Positions 10,880 through 22,829 of a stretch of 64,000 nucleotides of DNA are shown here, in pieces. The position numbers and the translations under genes were made by a program. Location: assembly GCA_014155875.1 (NCBI GenBank), contig JACEFZ010004117.1:1-64000 (forward strand), given 5' to 3'. The notes below the pieces were generated by a model. It was given only the letters and a program-made list of their open reading frames with translations. It was not told the DNA's origin and made no database searches. Origin of the DNA: Cepaea nemoralis (taxonomy: Eukaryota; Mollusca; Gastropoda; Stylommatophora; Helicidae). Positions within the stretch are counted from its first letter, which is position 1. Each line of letters opens with the position of its first letter.

Positions 10880-11460
10880 GTGTTAGTTAGTTAGTTAGTT
10901 AGTCGCAGTTCCAACTTCACAGCAACGGGTCGTCCCCATTATGCTCCGTTCCTGTGCCAGTGAATATCACACAAAACGCTCCCCACTGCCCAATGTGAAA
11001 AGTGGAGAAGACAGGAATCTCGACAAACAACAGCCCGCACAGATACACTGTGCATAATGCCGCCGCCAGACTGTCAACACAATAGTCCCCCACGAAACAC
11101 CCAATTCATCTATGATGGAATCGGCAGTCATTTTCCCATCTGGATGTTTCCTAGATGTTCACCCACACAGTCCACGAAATACAGTTCTTCGACGATGGCA
11201 GTGGCAGTCAACCAGAAGCCAGCAGCCACGCATTTCTGCATAAGGCAAAAACCGGTCAACTCTGGGATATAGCCATCTGCCATCGCTCCGAACATGCAGT
11301 CACGTTCCAAAGTGTTAGGGCCATGACATTTTGTAGGTCAGGGTACACACAGAGGAACAGGTGGTTAATCTTTCCCTCTCGTAACGAACTGACATTGGTA
11401 CGTCGTTCGGCCACGCTCATGTCATCGTCGGCGTAAGATCATAACCATTACACCAACGCG
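10880..11460. repeat. Interspersed repeat Y, copy 2 (longer)
   Basis: Begins with four TTAG units and GTTCCAACTTC and matches 3690-3925 as far as about 11130. It then continues with ACCCACACAGTCCACGAAAT, ATAGCCATCTGCCATCG and ACATTTTGTAGGTCAGGGTA. It abuts the foldback element at 11469. I do not recognise the family. The antisense frame (11128-11310) is open for 60 codons without a known motif. Confidence 0.65.
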
Positions 11461-11468
11461 CACACACT

Positions 11469-11930
11469 CTAAAATTGCCGGTAATAATTATGTCAGCCGG
11501 TGGACAAAGAGTAGAGCCAACACAGTGTTGGATATTATTTTGTCGAAACCCAACGTGCATATTTAGTTATAGCTGAATGTCTTGAGAGTTCATATAAATC
11601 CTGGGTAGTAAAGGCGACCGTCGTGATATTTACCCCAACACCTGTCTATGACCGATTGGTCTATACAAATATGGGTCTAGTAACATACGCCCGCTACGCT
11701 CCAGTGCGTGTAAAATGTCATTTACACTTATATTACATAGTAAAAACCACGTAGTTTGTATGCTGGATTGCGATCTCTATTCGTTTGACAAAAATATAGT
11801 TAGATTTATGTGAACTCTCAAGACATTCAACTGCAAATACATCTGAACGTTTAGTTTCCACAAAAGAATATCCAACGCTGTGTTGACTCTACTCTTGGCC
11901 GCCGGTTGACAGAATTATTACTGGCAACAG
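11469..11930. mobile_element. Foldback MITE with about 130-bp TIRs, Mutator-like
   Basis: The arm at about 11474-11602 is the inverted, slightly diverged counterpart of about 11800-11928; both contain TTGCCRGTAATAATT, GTAGAGYCAACACAG, GTTGGATATT and TGTCTTGAGAGTTCA in mirrored order. The ends are flanked by GCACACACT on both sides (11460-11468 and 11931-11939), a candidate 9-bp target duplication. Long TIRs with a 9-bp duplication are the pattern of Mutator/MULE elements. There is no transposase inside. A corrupted second copy lies at about 14340-14790. Confidence 0.7.
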
Positions 11931-11939
11931 GCACACACT

Positions 11940-12564
11940 TCTATGCGCACGACGATACAAGAGCAGGCTGACATCAATATAAATGACCCTGTTAATGACA
12001 CTTAAGAACCTTAAAGACCTGTTTAAAAGGAGGGTATTACCAAGTGATTGAAGCATGTACAGTGGAAAAAAAGAATATATACAGATTGGCATAATATGTT
12101 ATTTTTAAACATCACATGGTTATTTGTTTATTCTCGTGCTGTATGTGTGTGTGTTTATTGCAGCGCTTTGTAGTTACGTGGTTTCAGAACAGCGGTTCTC
12201 ATCTTATGTGCCTATAAGTATGTACTATATTTCTCACAAGTAAATAAAATGTTGAGTTTTCTTCCTTGACTTGGAGACGTAAATTACGAGTACTCCTGAA
12301 GTCGGAGTGGGTTCGCTTGGTGGCAAGGGACGCTGATAATAAGGAAAGCTAATCCACACGCAAAAATACAGTCCATTGCACTAGAAGTAGTAGCACGCAT
12401 ATGAACTACGGTTGAGTTCAAAGCGACGTGAACGAAAAGACAAATGTACTCATATCTCTCTTGTGTGTGAAGGGGGTACCATGACAGAAGCTCCAGCGCT
12501 TTGTATAAGCTAAAGTTAGCTGCATGTGTTTTACAGGACGCTGAAATCAATCCCCCATGAAACA
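11940..12564. other. Gene-free interval, duplicated at 14.8-15.4 kb
   Basis: No gene recognised. The whole stretch recurs, with many small errors, at about 14792-15392. Confidence 0.5.
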
Positions 12565-13893
12565 ATTTTTAAAAAAAAAATTTTTTTTTTTTTTTTTTTT
12601 TTTTTAAAAATTTAAAAGGGGGCCAACCCCCCCAAAAACCCCCCCAAAAAGGGCCCCAAAATTTGGGGGGTTTTCCCCCCCGGGGGGGGGGGGGGGGGGT
12701 TTTTTTTTTAAAAAAAAAAAGGGTTTTTTTCCCCTTTTTTTAAGGGGTTTTTTTTTTTTGAAAAAATTTAAAAAATTTTACCAAATTTTTTTTTCCCCCC
12801 CCGGGGTTTTTTAAAAAAAAACCCCCCCCTTTTAAAAATTTTTTTTTTTTCCCCAAAAAAGGGGAAAAAAAAAAAAACCCCCCCCTTTTTTTTTAAAGGG
12901 GAAAAAAAAACCCCTTCCCAAAAAAAAAAATTTTTGGGGGAAAAAAAATTTTTTTTTAAAAATTTAAAATTTTTTTTTTTTGGGGGGGGTTTTTTTTTTT
13001 TTTAATTTTAAAACCCCTTTTTTCTTTTTTAAAAAAAATTTTTTAAAAAAATAAAATTTTTTTTTTTTTAAAAATTTTAAAAAAAAAAATTTTGGGGGGG
13101 CCTTTCCCCTTTTTTAAAAAAAAAAAAAAAAAACCCCCCAAAAAAAAGGAAGGGGAAAAAAACCAAAAAAAAAACCCCCCCCCGGGTTTTTGGGGGGCCT
13201 TTTCAAAAAAAAAAAAGGGGTAAGGGGGGGGTTTTCCCCCCCTTTTTTCCCTTAAAAAATTTTTTTTTTTGGGGGGGGGGTGGGAAAAAAAAAAAAAAAA
13301 AATTTTTTTCCCCCCCCCAAATTTGGGGTTTGGGTTTAAAACCCCCCCGGGGAAACCCCCCAAAAAAAAACCCAAAAAGCCCCTTTCCCAATTAAAAGGG
13401 AAAAGGGGGGCCCCAAAAAAACCCCCCCCAAAAGCCCCCCAAAAAAAAAAAAACCCCAAAACCCCCCTTAATTTTTTTGGGGCCCCCTTTTTTGGGGTTT
13501 TTTTTCCCCCCAAAAGGCCAAAAACCCCCCCGAAAACCCCCCCCAAAAAAACCCCCTTTTTTGGGGGAAAAAACCTTTAAACCCAAAAACCATTTCCCCC
13601 AAAAAAACCCCCTTCAAATTTTTTTAAAAAATTTTTTTAAAAAAGGGGGGGGGGGGGAAAAAAAAACCCTTTTACTTTTTCCCCCCCGGGGGGGGGGGGG
13701 TTTTCCCCCGGGGAAAAAAAAACCGGAAAAAAGTCCCCTTTAAAAAAAGAGCCCCGGGGTTTATTTTGGAAAACCCCCCCCAAAGGGGCAAAAAAAAAAA
13801 ATTTTTTAAAAAAGGGGGGGCCCCCCCAAAAAACCGGGGAAAAAATTGGTTAAAAAACGGGGGTCCCCAAAAAGGGGTTTTTTAAAAAAAAAA
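12565..13893. other. Low-quality homopolymer sequence (artefact)
   Basis: This stretch is almost entirely runs of A, T, G or C three to twenty bases long, unlike anything else in the window. Open frames inside translate to strings of F, K, G and P and are not genes. The pattern is that of failed basecalling or unpolished long-read sequence. It runs directly into a degraded duplicate of the preceding region. Confidence 0.9.
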
Positions 13894-15392
13894 AAAACCC
13901 CAACAGCCCGCACAGATAACTGTGCATAATGCCGCCGCCAGACTGTCAAAAAAATAGTCCCCACGAAACCCCAATTCTCTATGATGGAATGGGCAGTCTT
14001 TTTCCCCATCTGGATGTTTCCTAGATGTTCACCCACACAGTCCACGAATACAGTTCTTCGACGATGGCAGTGGCAGTCAACCAGAACCAGCAGCCACGCT
14101 TTTCTGCAAAAGGCAAAAACCGGTCAACTCGGGGATATAGCCATCTGCCATCGCCCCAAACATGCAGTCACTTTCCCCAAAGTGTTAGGGCCATGACATT
14201 TTGTGGGTCAGGGTACACACAGAGGAACAGGTGGTTAATTTTTCCCCTCTCGTAACGAACTGACATTGGTACGTCTTTTGGGCCCACGCTCATGTCATCG
14301 TGGGCGTAATCAAAACCCATTACCCAACGCGCACACACTTTTAAATTGCCGGTAATAATTATGTCAGCCGGTGGACAAAGAGTAGAGCCAACACAGTGTT
14401 GGATATTATTTTGTCAAAACCCCAACTTTCAATTTAGTTATAGCTGAATTCTTGAGAGTTATAAAAAATCCTGGGTAGTAAAGGCGACGTCGTGATATTC
14501 CCCCAACACCTGTCTATGACCGATTGGTCTTACAAATTTTGGGCTAGTAACATAGCCCGCTACGCCCCAGTCGTGTAAAATGTCATTTACACTTATATTA
14601 CATAGAAAAAACCCGTAGTTTGTATGCTGGATTGCGATCTCTTTCGTTTGAAAAAAATATAGTTAGATTTATGGAACTCTCAAGACATTCAACTGCAAAT
14701 AATCTGAACGTTTATTTTCCCACAAAAGAAAATCCAACGCTGTGTTGACCTACTCTTGGCCGCCGGTTGACAGAATTATTACTGGCAACAGGCACACACT
14801 TCTATGCGCACGACGATACAAGAGCAGGCTGACTCAATATAAATGACCTGTTAATGACACTTAAAAACCCTTAAAGACCTGTTTAAAAGGGGGGTATTAC
14901 CAAGTGATTGAAGAAATGTACAGGGGAAAAAAAAGAATAAAACGATTGGCATAATATGTTTTTTTAAACATCACATGGTTATTTGTTTATTCTCGTGCGT
15001 ATGTTGTGTTTTATTGCAGCGTTTTGTATTACGTGGTTTAAGAACAGGGGTTCTCATCTTATGTGCCTATAAGTATGTACTATTTTTCTCAAAAATAATA
15101 AAATGTTGATTTTTTCTTCCTTGACTTGGAGACGTAAATTACGAGTACTCCTAAATCGGGTGGGTTCGCTTGGTGGAAAGGGGACGCTGATAATAAGGAA
15201 AGCTAATCCACACGCAAAAATACAGTCCATTGCACTAGAGTAGAAACACGCATATGAACTACGGTTGAGTTCAAAGCGAGTGAACGAAAAGACAAATGTA
15301 CTCATATCTCTCTTGTGTTGAAGGGGTACCATGACAGAAGCTCCAGCGCTTTGTATAAGCTAAAGTTAGCTGCAGTGTTTTACAGGAGCTGA
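13894..15392. repeat. Error-rich duplicate of 11.02-12.56 kb
   Basis: Collinear with about 11023-12558, including repeat Y, the foldback MITE and the downstream sequence up to GAAATCAATCCC. It carries many single-base deletions and homopolymer changes (for example CATAGCCCGCTACGCC against CATACGCCCGCTACGCTCC). The differences are indels and run-length changes more than substitutions, which points to sequencing error and a false tandem duplication, not to an ancient duplication. Confidence 0.85.
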
Positions 15393-16002
15393 AATCAATC
15401 CCAGTATGTGCTGGCTGTCTGTGATTTACTAGACAATTTTACGTTCAGCGGTTTGCCCGTGTAAGTTAACCATTCTCGTATTTCATGTATTTTTTTACGG
15501 TCAGCTGCGCTGTGGTAAACCCTCTTAAGGCGGCTAGAGCAAACGCTTTAAAGACACTCTGAAGATATATCGCTGAAAGCTTTTGGAATTCATCAAGACA
15601 CATGGAATACTGCTGCCAAAGACAGAAACTCGTGGCGTACATCATTAGGCAAGGGTGTAGTCACTTGCGAAGGAAACAGGACTGCAAGAGCTGTGACAAG
15701 AAGACTGGACCCAAAAAAAAAAAAAAAACACCGCAGGAGATCCTCATCCTGGAACGTTAAGCATTCTTTGCCCATATTATCAAAGAACATTTCGAGCCAA
15801 AATAGGCCATACTGGCCATCTTAGAACTCACGGCTCCGAACTGTCAACCCCTCTGGATGAGATTAATGGTCATCATCATTCTTGATGGACAAACACCATT
15901 TCACGCGACAAAAGGTCTAGTTGACGGAGCTCATTATCTCTCTACACATACAACAGTTAGTTTGTTATAAACCGATTTTCACTGATTGAATGGGGGGGGG
16001 GG

Positions 16003-16036
<34 letters not shown>

Positions 16037-16440
16037 TCGGATTATACTTTATTCCTTTTCTTCGGACAGTAGGAAAAGTCCCCTGGCGGCCTGCTAGGTC
16101 AGTGGCAGGTTAAGGACTTAAAAATCTGACAAAGGGAAGTCCTTCTCTTTGGCAAGCCAGAGCCCCTTTTGCCCATGTTCTCATCGTGATCATGGTTTCC
16201 CGGTCCACACCGCAGAGGCAATAATAGAGCCCATGAACAACTCGATATATGAAACCTGTAAACGGGCAACTCTCCCGCTGTTTATGCTTCACCTCGGCAC
16301 TTCAAGGTACAAGAGGAACAAGATCAGATGAGACAATGAGACGAAACAAGGGGTCCACAGCAAGAGTGCGTACTTCTGAGTAAAATAAAAGTAAAGAACT
16401 CTTTGACACGACTTAAGGTGTAACGAGCAGATGGTGCTAG
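15393..16440. other. Gene-free interval with G-run and (GA)n
   Basis: No gene is supported. A 14-A run lies near 15715-15728. A G run passes into GA repeats at about 15992-16033. Confidence 0.45.
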
Positions 16441-16650
16441 GTCATACTTTTATTGAAAAACCAGCATCCTGTGGCTGATGTGGTCAACATCGTGCCGGCA
16501 AAATTCACTCCGCAAGACACCTCCTGATCACCATGTTCAGCTGATTCCACCTGGGATCCTACGTTCATTTTTAATACCTGCCTCGCTGCGAACTCGAACC
16601 CATGACCACCGATCCAGCAGGCAAGCGTCTAGCCACAACGCTACCACGGA
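16440..16650 (-). mobile_element. SINE4 (tRNA-headed), minus copy
   Basis: Shares GTGGCTGATGTGGTC, TTCACTCC/ACTTCC-type spacers, CTGCGAACTCGAACCCATGACCACC and CTAGCCACAACGCTACC with 23755-23960. On the minus strand the last part is the tRNA-like head (GGTAGCGTTGTGGC...GGTCATGGGTTCGAGTTCG). Its 5' end abuts the 41-bp minisatellite, and GGATCCCCATAC may be its target sequence. Confidence 0.7.
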
Positions 16651-17100
16651 TCCCCATACTTCTGAGGCAACATAAACATGTTCTGGGAGGATCCCCATAC
16701 TTTTGAGGCAACATAAACATGTTCTGGGAGGATCCCCATACTTTTGAGGCAACATAAACATGTTCTGGGAGGATCCCCATACTTCTGAGGCAACATAAAC
16801 ATGTTCTGGGAGGATCCCCATACTTCTGAGGCAACATAACCATGTTCTGGGAGGATCCCCATACTTCTGAGGCAACATAACCATGTTCTGGGAGGATCCC
16901 CATACTTTTGAGGCAACATAACCATGTTCTGGGAGGATCCCCATACTTTTGAGGCAACATAAACATGTTCTGGGAGGATCCCCATACTTCTGAGGCAACA
17001 TAACCATGTTCTGGGAGGATCCCCATACTTTTGAGGCAACATAAACATGTTCTGGGAGGATCCCCATACTTCTGAGGCAACATAAACATGTTCTGAGTGG
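16645..17100. repeat. 41-bp minisatellite, about 11 copies
   Basis: The unit starts GGATCCCCATACTTYTGAGG and ends near ATGTTCTGGGA. Copies vary at two positions (TTCTG/TTTTG and ATAAACATG/ATAACCATG), and the variants are interspersed. Because the unit is not a multiple of three and has no minus-strand stop in any frame, all three minus frames stay open across the array; those long overlapping frames are by-products. Confidence 0.95.
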
Positions 17101-17545
17101 ATCACCTAAATCTGTCAGGGTTCTTCATCATCATCAACTGCCCTGCCAGCTGGCGTAGGACTGGCCTAGCTACTTCGCCACGGAGACTCTCTCATAACCA
17201 TATCAGTAAATAAATGTTTACTACTGGCCCCGAAAACTGGCTCTCTGTCATGAACGTTGGGAAATATTTGGCCCAAATACTGGCCTCTCGGTCTTTAAGA
17301 GATGAATGAAAATTGCAGCCAATGGCGTGATTACTAACGTCAAGATTAGAGGCTCGGGGCTGATCAAGATTCTACTCCACATTGAAGTGGTTGGTCTGAA
17401 ACAACTACAGTATTACAGTCTGATAGCGTATTGAGATCAAAAAGGGAATGTAAACTTGGCCTCAAGGTATGTCTTAGTGAAGTAGGAGGTGTCCGTGGAA
17501 ATATGCACGTATTGCAAGTTCGTTGTTAACATTCACAGCGCAGCC
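17101..17545. other. Gene-free interval
   Basis: No gene recognised. A CATCATCAACTGCCCTGCCAGC segment near 17127-17150 loosely resembles 33965-33995. Confidence 0.3.
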
Positions 17546-17547
17546 AA

Positions 17548-17728
17548 CGTGTTTTTCAGGAAGCCAGTGTTTTTATTAGGAAGCCGACGTGCCTTATTTA
17601 GGAAGCTAATATCTTTCTCAGGAAGCCGAATTGTTTTTTCCGGAAGTCATGGTCTCTTTCAGGAAGTTACTATCTTCCTCGGGAAATCAACATGTTTATC
17701 AGGAAGCCAAACGTCTTTCTCGTCAATA
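17548..17728. repeat. Degenerate 24-bp tandem repeat
   Basis: About eight units built on AGGAAGCCRACGTGTTTTTC. The period is eight codons, so the plus frame stays open and gives a repeating SGSR/FRK peptide. Unit divergence is high, so the array is old. I do not call it a gene. Confidence 0.75.
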
Positions 17729-17784
17729 ACGAGGAATCAGAAGATTAATTAATTATAAAGGTTGAAAATAGCCTTTTCAAGCTG

Positions 17785-18000
17785 ACATTGGCTAAGAGGA
17801 GCGACTGGTCGAGTAGCTAGAATGCCGGATTCTCCTTTGGTCGACCCGGGTTCGAATCCTAAACAAGGTGTGAAACCTTTTCTGTCGGGGGCACACAAAA
17901 AAACTCTAACCTGCACAGTTCGCGGCGACTGCACTGCCCAGGCAACTGTCGTGTCCTCCTTTAAAGTGTCGTCCCTGGAGTGAGGAGATCCGACACCCAC
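17785..18000 (+). mobile_element. SINE3 (tRNA-headed)
   Basis: A-box region GACTGGTCGAGTAGCTAGAATG, B box CCCGGGTTCGAATCC near 17846-17860, then TTTTCTGTCGGGGGCA, CTCTAACCTGC and GCGGCGACTGCAC. The same sequence elements in the same order occur at 25203-25372. Typical Pol III SINE layout. Confidence 0.8.
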
Positions 18001-20478
18001 ATTATAATATTATTTTTTTTTCCCCTCAATATTCTGGAGAATCCACCAGCTTCCGTCCAACACACTCCATCAGCCTATGGACACCTTTTCCTATCACTCT
18101 CACACTGTCGTACTATGCCCCCTTCTCATACCTCCCCAACGCAACATACTCAACAACTCTTGCTTCTAGAAATTAATAAAGAGTAATTTATTAAAATAAA
18201 AGTGTAACGTGTATGAGACGTGTATGCGAAGAAAATGTGTGACGTGTTCTATAAAGTGTGTAGACTCTGTCTCTCAGACATCAACTCAGTCAGCTGATCA
18301 CAGCAAAGATAGACCACAGCACGTTACGTCAGAACAAGTACGTCTCACCCGTTGCCGGAACCATCTTGCCGGATAATGCTTTGCCTCTGTAGACCTCTGG
18401 TAATCCAATTTCATGACCATCCGAAATAGACACCGGTGGTATTACGAGTTAATCAGGGACCGGTTGCACTCTACACAATGTCCGTTCCTAACGTTCCTTA
18501 ACAAACTGCACAAGTCTTTTGTAGTGTGTACACAGTCATTAATGTTAATTGTTACTGTACTGGATCCTCACTCGTGTCTATCTAGCCTCAAGTATAATGT
18601 CTTGTGTTCTATTACACGAGATTATATAACACTAGGTAACTATTAGACTGTTCTCATTTAGTTACTACTGCCTGATGCTGTATGGTGCATCTGTAATCAT
18701 CACTATGTGTGGTGAATCAACGTCCTTTTAGCTTTTAGTTGCTTTCTGTATGCAACGTTATTGACTCTTGAACTGGTGTTCTTCAGAATGGGTTTTTTAA
18801 TTCTTTCCCAAAACTTGTAGAGTTTCCTTGGATCTGGTAGGGAACCTAGGATAGAAACAACACATCTGGTGATAGTACTAGTCACTGATCCCTTCGGCTG
18901 AGTGTAAGCCTATCACCTTGCTTAATGATCTTTAGCTAACTAGACTTAGTCATAGAGCAGATTAGCTACCCACCTAGAGTCGAATCAGGCTATGACAAAG
19001 AAAAAATATCAGCAAACAGAATGCGGAACCCCGCCCACCAGGGACACCTACGGAAAGATCCCTATTATCCCTCAATTCTCAACTAGTAAAGCTTATCAAC
19101 ACTTCACTAATCTATTCTAGCTAACCGAGCCAAGTATCACTTCCCTACTCTAGCTAGTTTCCACTAACAGTGCTAATCATCACACTATAGTTAACAAGGC
19201 TACTGCCTAAAGTAATTATAACGAATATATTATAATAGGTTATACCTTAAATGGCACTACTGCAGTCCTATAAATCATATCTACATCTGCCATATAGGCA
19301 CGTGTAAAATTAAGTCACTAATTAACACACGGTAGATATTATTTCCACTAAGCACTGCAGTGCCCTGGCACTCTAACTAAAGCATTATTTCAAGTCCTCC
19401 CTAGCTGATCCCAACTCGAGTTTATATGGCAAACTACCCAAGTTGTCCACGTGACGTTATCCTTTTCGCCCCCACACAGGTGTTATTTGGACATATCAGC
19501 CATATGCAAGAATCTATTTTCCTGGCTTTAGTCCTGTCAAAGTTGTCAGTAATTGTTTAGATTCTCAAAACAAGCCAGCAAGTTTATGTCTACTTCCAAC
19601 AAAGAGTTGCAAATAACCCCGTCAACTTCTCGATGTGCCGGAAACCAAGAATTGACAGATGCACTGTTTTCCTGTCTCTCGCTGCCAATTCCGGTTTGTC
19701 TCTGACTGTTGACAACTGTCAAGCTTCTGTTCAGTGGTGACAATCCCAGCAGCCATTTCCGTCTGATGTGTTTATGACTTGTCAAAGTGATATCTGATTC
19801 AGCGCACTCACTTCCTCCTCACTCACCACCAAATGTGTATATGGGCTGACCTGATGTAACCTGTGCTGTTTTTCCAGTACGGCTGTTGTGGGCCTAGAAA
19901 ATACACGCCCAGCAAACGTCGGTATATTTATCTGTTTAACTCATGGCAATCTCGCGACAGCAACCTTAATTTCTTAGGCTCAAGACCCTCACCTGTCCTA
20001 CACCGCAAGTTACTTTCTAGACAGTAGATGACAGATAGGCTAAGAACTGGTCTTGGAACAAATGAGTCGCCAAGAACAGCTGCAATAAAATTGAGAACCG
20101 CTGCTCTATAATACACATAGACGACTACAAATGTATATTTATATATTTGCCGTGGCATTTTTATGCTGTTATGTTTGCTATATACCTACCTCAGTGGTTA
20201 TGACACATGTCAATGTATTTGTAGAACACTGACAGTCACATGAGCGAATGCATTGTGTTAGCCTGGTCTATATCTGGTTACTATTGTAAACAAACAATAT
20301 TGAACAGATTAAATGACACCAGATCAACCCGTGGGTTGCAGGGGTGTCATGGTGGCAACATAAACTGAGTCTCCCATTGATGTCTGTTCTCAGCGGATAG
20401 TGGATTCTGTGGTTTATCTTTTTTTAGTTGTACTCTCAATTGGCTCATGTGTTAATGTGTCCCTTATACCATCAATTA
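18001..20478. other. Long gene-free interval
   Basis: About 2.5 kb with no recognised gene, no obvious repeat array and only short open frames without known domains. It may hold unannotated intergenic or intronic sequence. Confidence 0.35.
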
Positions 20479-20708
20479 CCGGCTCTGTGGCGAAGGGGTT
20501 ACAGACGTAATTCATAATCCCACATACCGCGTTCGAAACAGAGCTGCGGGAGATTTGGCAGCATACCGCCTTGTGTTAGCTCTTCTAAAATATCATAAGT
20601 GCCGGTCGTTCAAAAATAAATGGCAAACTACTGAACACAATCTTGCCCAGGAATCACAAACAGCAGAAATATGCTGTGATTGACTGCAACATCCTGTAAA
20701 GGATATGC
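20479..20708 (+). mobile_element. SINE1 copy
   Basis: Head CCGGCTCTGTGGCGAAGGGG, degenerate B box GCGTTCGAAACAG, body ATGGCAAACTACTGAACAC, ATCTTGCC and terminal CATCCTGTAAAGGATATGC. Older than the 22.5-kb copy judging by the extra insertions near 20560-20600. Confidence 0.85.
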
Positions 20709-20864
20709 AACTAACTTAACTTCCCATACCCGAACCCCATATCCTGCAGCTGCCCACACCTGTAACTGTTATCATGCACCCGTTGGCTGTTTCCTGATAT
20801 GTTTATTATTGTATGAAGGTTACTCGGTTGGGGTGTTGGGATGTCCCGCTTCACAGATAGTGGA

Positions 20865-21745
20865 CCATGTGTTCTGTTCCTCTCAAGTTGTCTCGCTTTA
20901 TATACAGCGATGTGTGTTCTGTTCCTCTCAAGTTGTCTTGCTTTATATAAAGCGGCGTGTGTTCTGTTCCTCTCAAGTTGTCTTGCTTTATATAAAGCGG
21001 CGTGTGTTCTGTTCCTCTCAAGCTGTCTTGCTTTATATAAAGCGGCGTGTTCTGTTCCTGTCAAGTTGTCTTGCTTTATATAAAGCAGAGTGTGTTCTGT
21101 TCCTCTCAAGTTATCTTGCTTTATGTAAATTGGCGTGTATTCTGTTCCTATCAAGTTGTCTTGCTTTATATAAAGCGGCGTGTGTTCTGTTCCTCTCAAG
21201 CTGTCTTGCTTTATATAAAGCGGCGTGTTCTGTTCCTGTCAAGTTGTCTTGCTTTATATAAAGCGGAGTGTGTTCTGTTCCTCTCAAGTTGTTTTGCTTT
21301 ATATAAAGTGGCGTGTGATCTGTTCCTCTTAAGTTTTCTTTCTTCATATAAAGCGGCGTGTGTTATGTTCCTCTCAAGTTGTCTTGCTTCATCTAAAGCG
21401 ACGTGTATTCTGTTCCTCTCACGCTGTCCTGCTTCAAATAAAGCGGTGTGCATTCTATTCCTCTCAAGTTGTCTTGCTTCATATAAAGCGTCGTGTATTG
21501 TTTCTCTCAAGTTGTCTTGTGTTCTGTTCCTCTCAAGTTTTATTGCTTCATATATAGCGGCGTGTGTTATGTTCCTCTCTAGTGTTCTTGCTTCATCTAA
21601 AGCGGCCTGTCTTCTGTTCTTCTCACATTGTCTTGCTTCATATATGGCGGTGTGGTGTGTATTCTGTTCCTCTCACGTTGTCTTGCCTTTCACATAAAGC
21701 GGCCTGTGTTCTATTCCTCTCACCTTGTCCTGTTTCATATAAAGC
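20865..21745. repeat. 45-bp minisatellite, about 19 copies
   Basis: The unit is GTGTGTTCTGTTCCTCTCAA then GTTGTCTTGCTTTATATAAAGCGGC. Copies are nearly identical at the left and diverge to the right, with 42-bp units and partial units near 21045, 21225 and 21500. Forty-five is a multiple of three, so long open frames appear on both strands (15-residue repeating peptides such as CSSQVVLLYIKRRVF). Frame jumps at the 42- to 44-bp units and the lack of selection-like features argue against a protein. Confidence 0.95.
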
Positions 21746-21905
21746 TGTCGAAAGCGCCGCACAAAGCACGAACTCCGTAGCTACAGGGCGACCTCCATGG
21801 GGTCTCCGAAAACATTACACTCGTGAAACGAATGACGGAGTCCGGAATGGAACCCACAAACTTCAGAAAGCGAGGCAGGCGGCTTAACCACTGCGCCACG
21901 GAGAA
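21746..21905 (-). mobile_element. SINE2, minus copy
   Basis: CACAAAGCACGAACTCCGTAG, GGGTCTCCGAAAACAT, CTCGTGAAACGAA and a head ending CGGCTTAACCACTGCGCCACG are shared with 63620-63867. The head lies at the right, so transcription would be on the minus strand. It is inserted at the end of the 45-bp array; its own 3' end is truncated or fused to the array. Confidence 0.8.
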
Positions 21906-22463
21906 GCTAAAGTGACCGAGATATCTGACACCTTTGACTTGCCCCAGTCTCTTCTGTTGTCTTTTAAAAGTACAAGATTACGTGTTCAGAAATGCTTCCG
22001 CCTGCCTGAAACACTTCCTTTGTGTTTCCATAATATATGGAACTTTGAGTCCAGTGATCTAATATGTCGTCACGAAGGAAGACAATAACACGCTGTACGT
22101 TGACAGCGGGAATTCTAGCCCGCAGGTCGTTTGTAATAATATTGTATTGTTTAGTTGCGGTACAATACTAAATACTAACAAACGAAAGACGAGACTTACT
22201 AAGATGTATAGCACATCACTTATTTTTTTTTTTTTTAATGACCTCGGTTCTCAGATCAGTGGTAGCAACATCCTTGTTTAGTCTGCATACCTTGATACGT
22301 CAGAATAACGCCGTTTTGACACCTACGAAGAATATTGCACTATTTCTTGCCTGTTATATTTCGCTGCATCTCGTCAGGTGCATACTGCAGAGTTGTATAT
22401 CAAGTTATGTGAACAAATGAATGATACTTTGGTTGAAATATGATGTACATCGTTGCTGACACG
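21906..22463. other. Gene-free interval
   Basis: No gene recognised. An uninterrupted T run lies at about 22223-22236. Confidence 0.35.
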
Positions 22464-22695
22464 GCCGGCTTCGTGGCTTAGAGGTTATGACTTTTCTCCG
22501 TAGTCTCGTATACTCTCGTCGGTAACGTGAAGACGGTAAGAATCTGCAGTGGTTCGAATCGCATCGGTAACTTACGGGGTATGTGAGCCGGCCGCTCAGA
22601 AAGCAATGGCAAACTACTGAGCGTAATCTTGCCAAGAAATCAACATACAGCTGAAAGATGCTGGGGTTGACAGCGATGTCCTGTAAAGGAATATG
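22464..22695 (+). mobile_element. SINE1, well-preserved copy
   Basis: GCCGGCTTCGTGGCTTAGAGG head, B box GTGGTTCGAATCGC at about 22549, then GCCGGCCGCTCAGAAAGCAA, TGGCAAACTACTGAGCG, AATCTTGCCAAGAAATCAAC, CAGCTGAAAGATGCTG and GATGTCCTGTAAAGGA. The clearest full-length example of the family in the window. Confidence 0.9.
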
Positions 22696-22829
22696 CACAC
22701 ACACAAAAAAAGTTAGCAAGAAGTCCTTTTGACGAGATGCAGCGAAATATGACACGCAAGAGATCGAGCCTGAGAATTTGAAATAAGAAGCAAAAACATT
22801 TTTTTGTTCAAATTTTCATTTTGTCTTCA

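Noticed and set aside
13043..13743. Overlapping frames of up to 167 codons on both strands
   Set aside because: They lie in homopolymer noise and encode only F/K/G/P strings.
20680..21697. 193- and 216-codon plus frames as a repeat protein gene
   Set aside because: Both are generated by the 45-bp minisatellite; frame-breaking unit lengths and open frames on both strands argue against selection for a protein.
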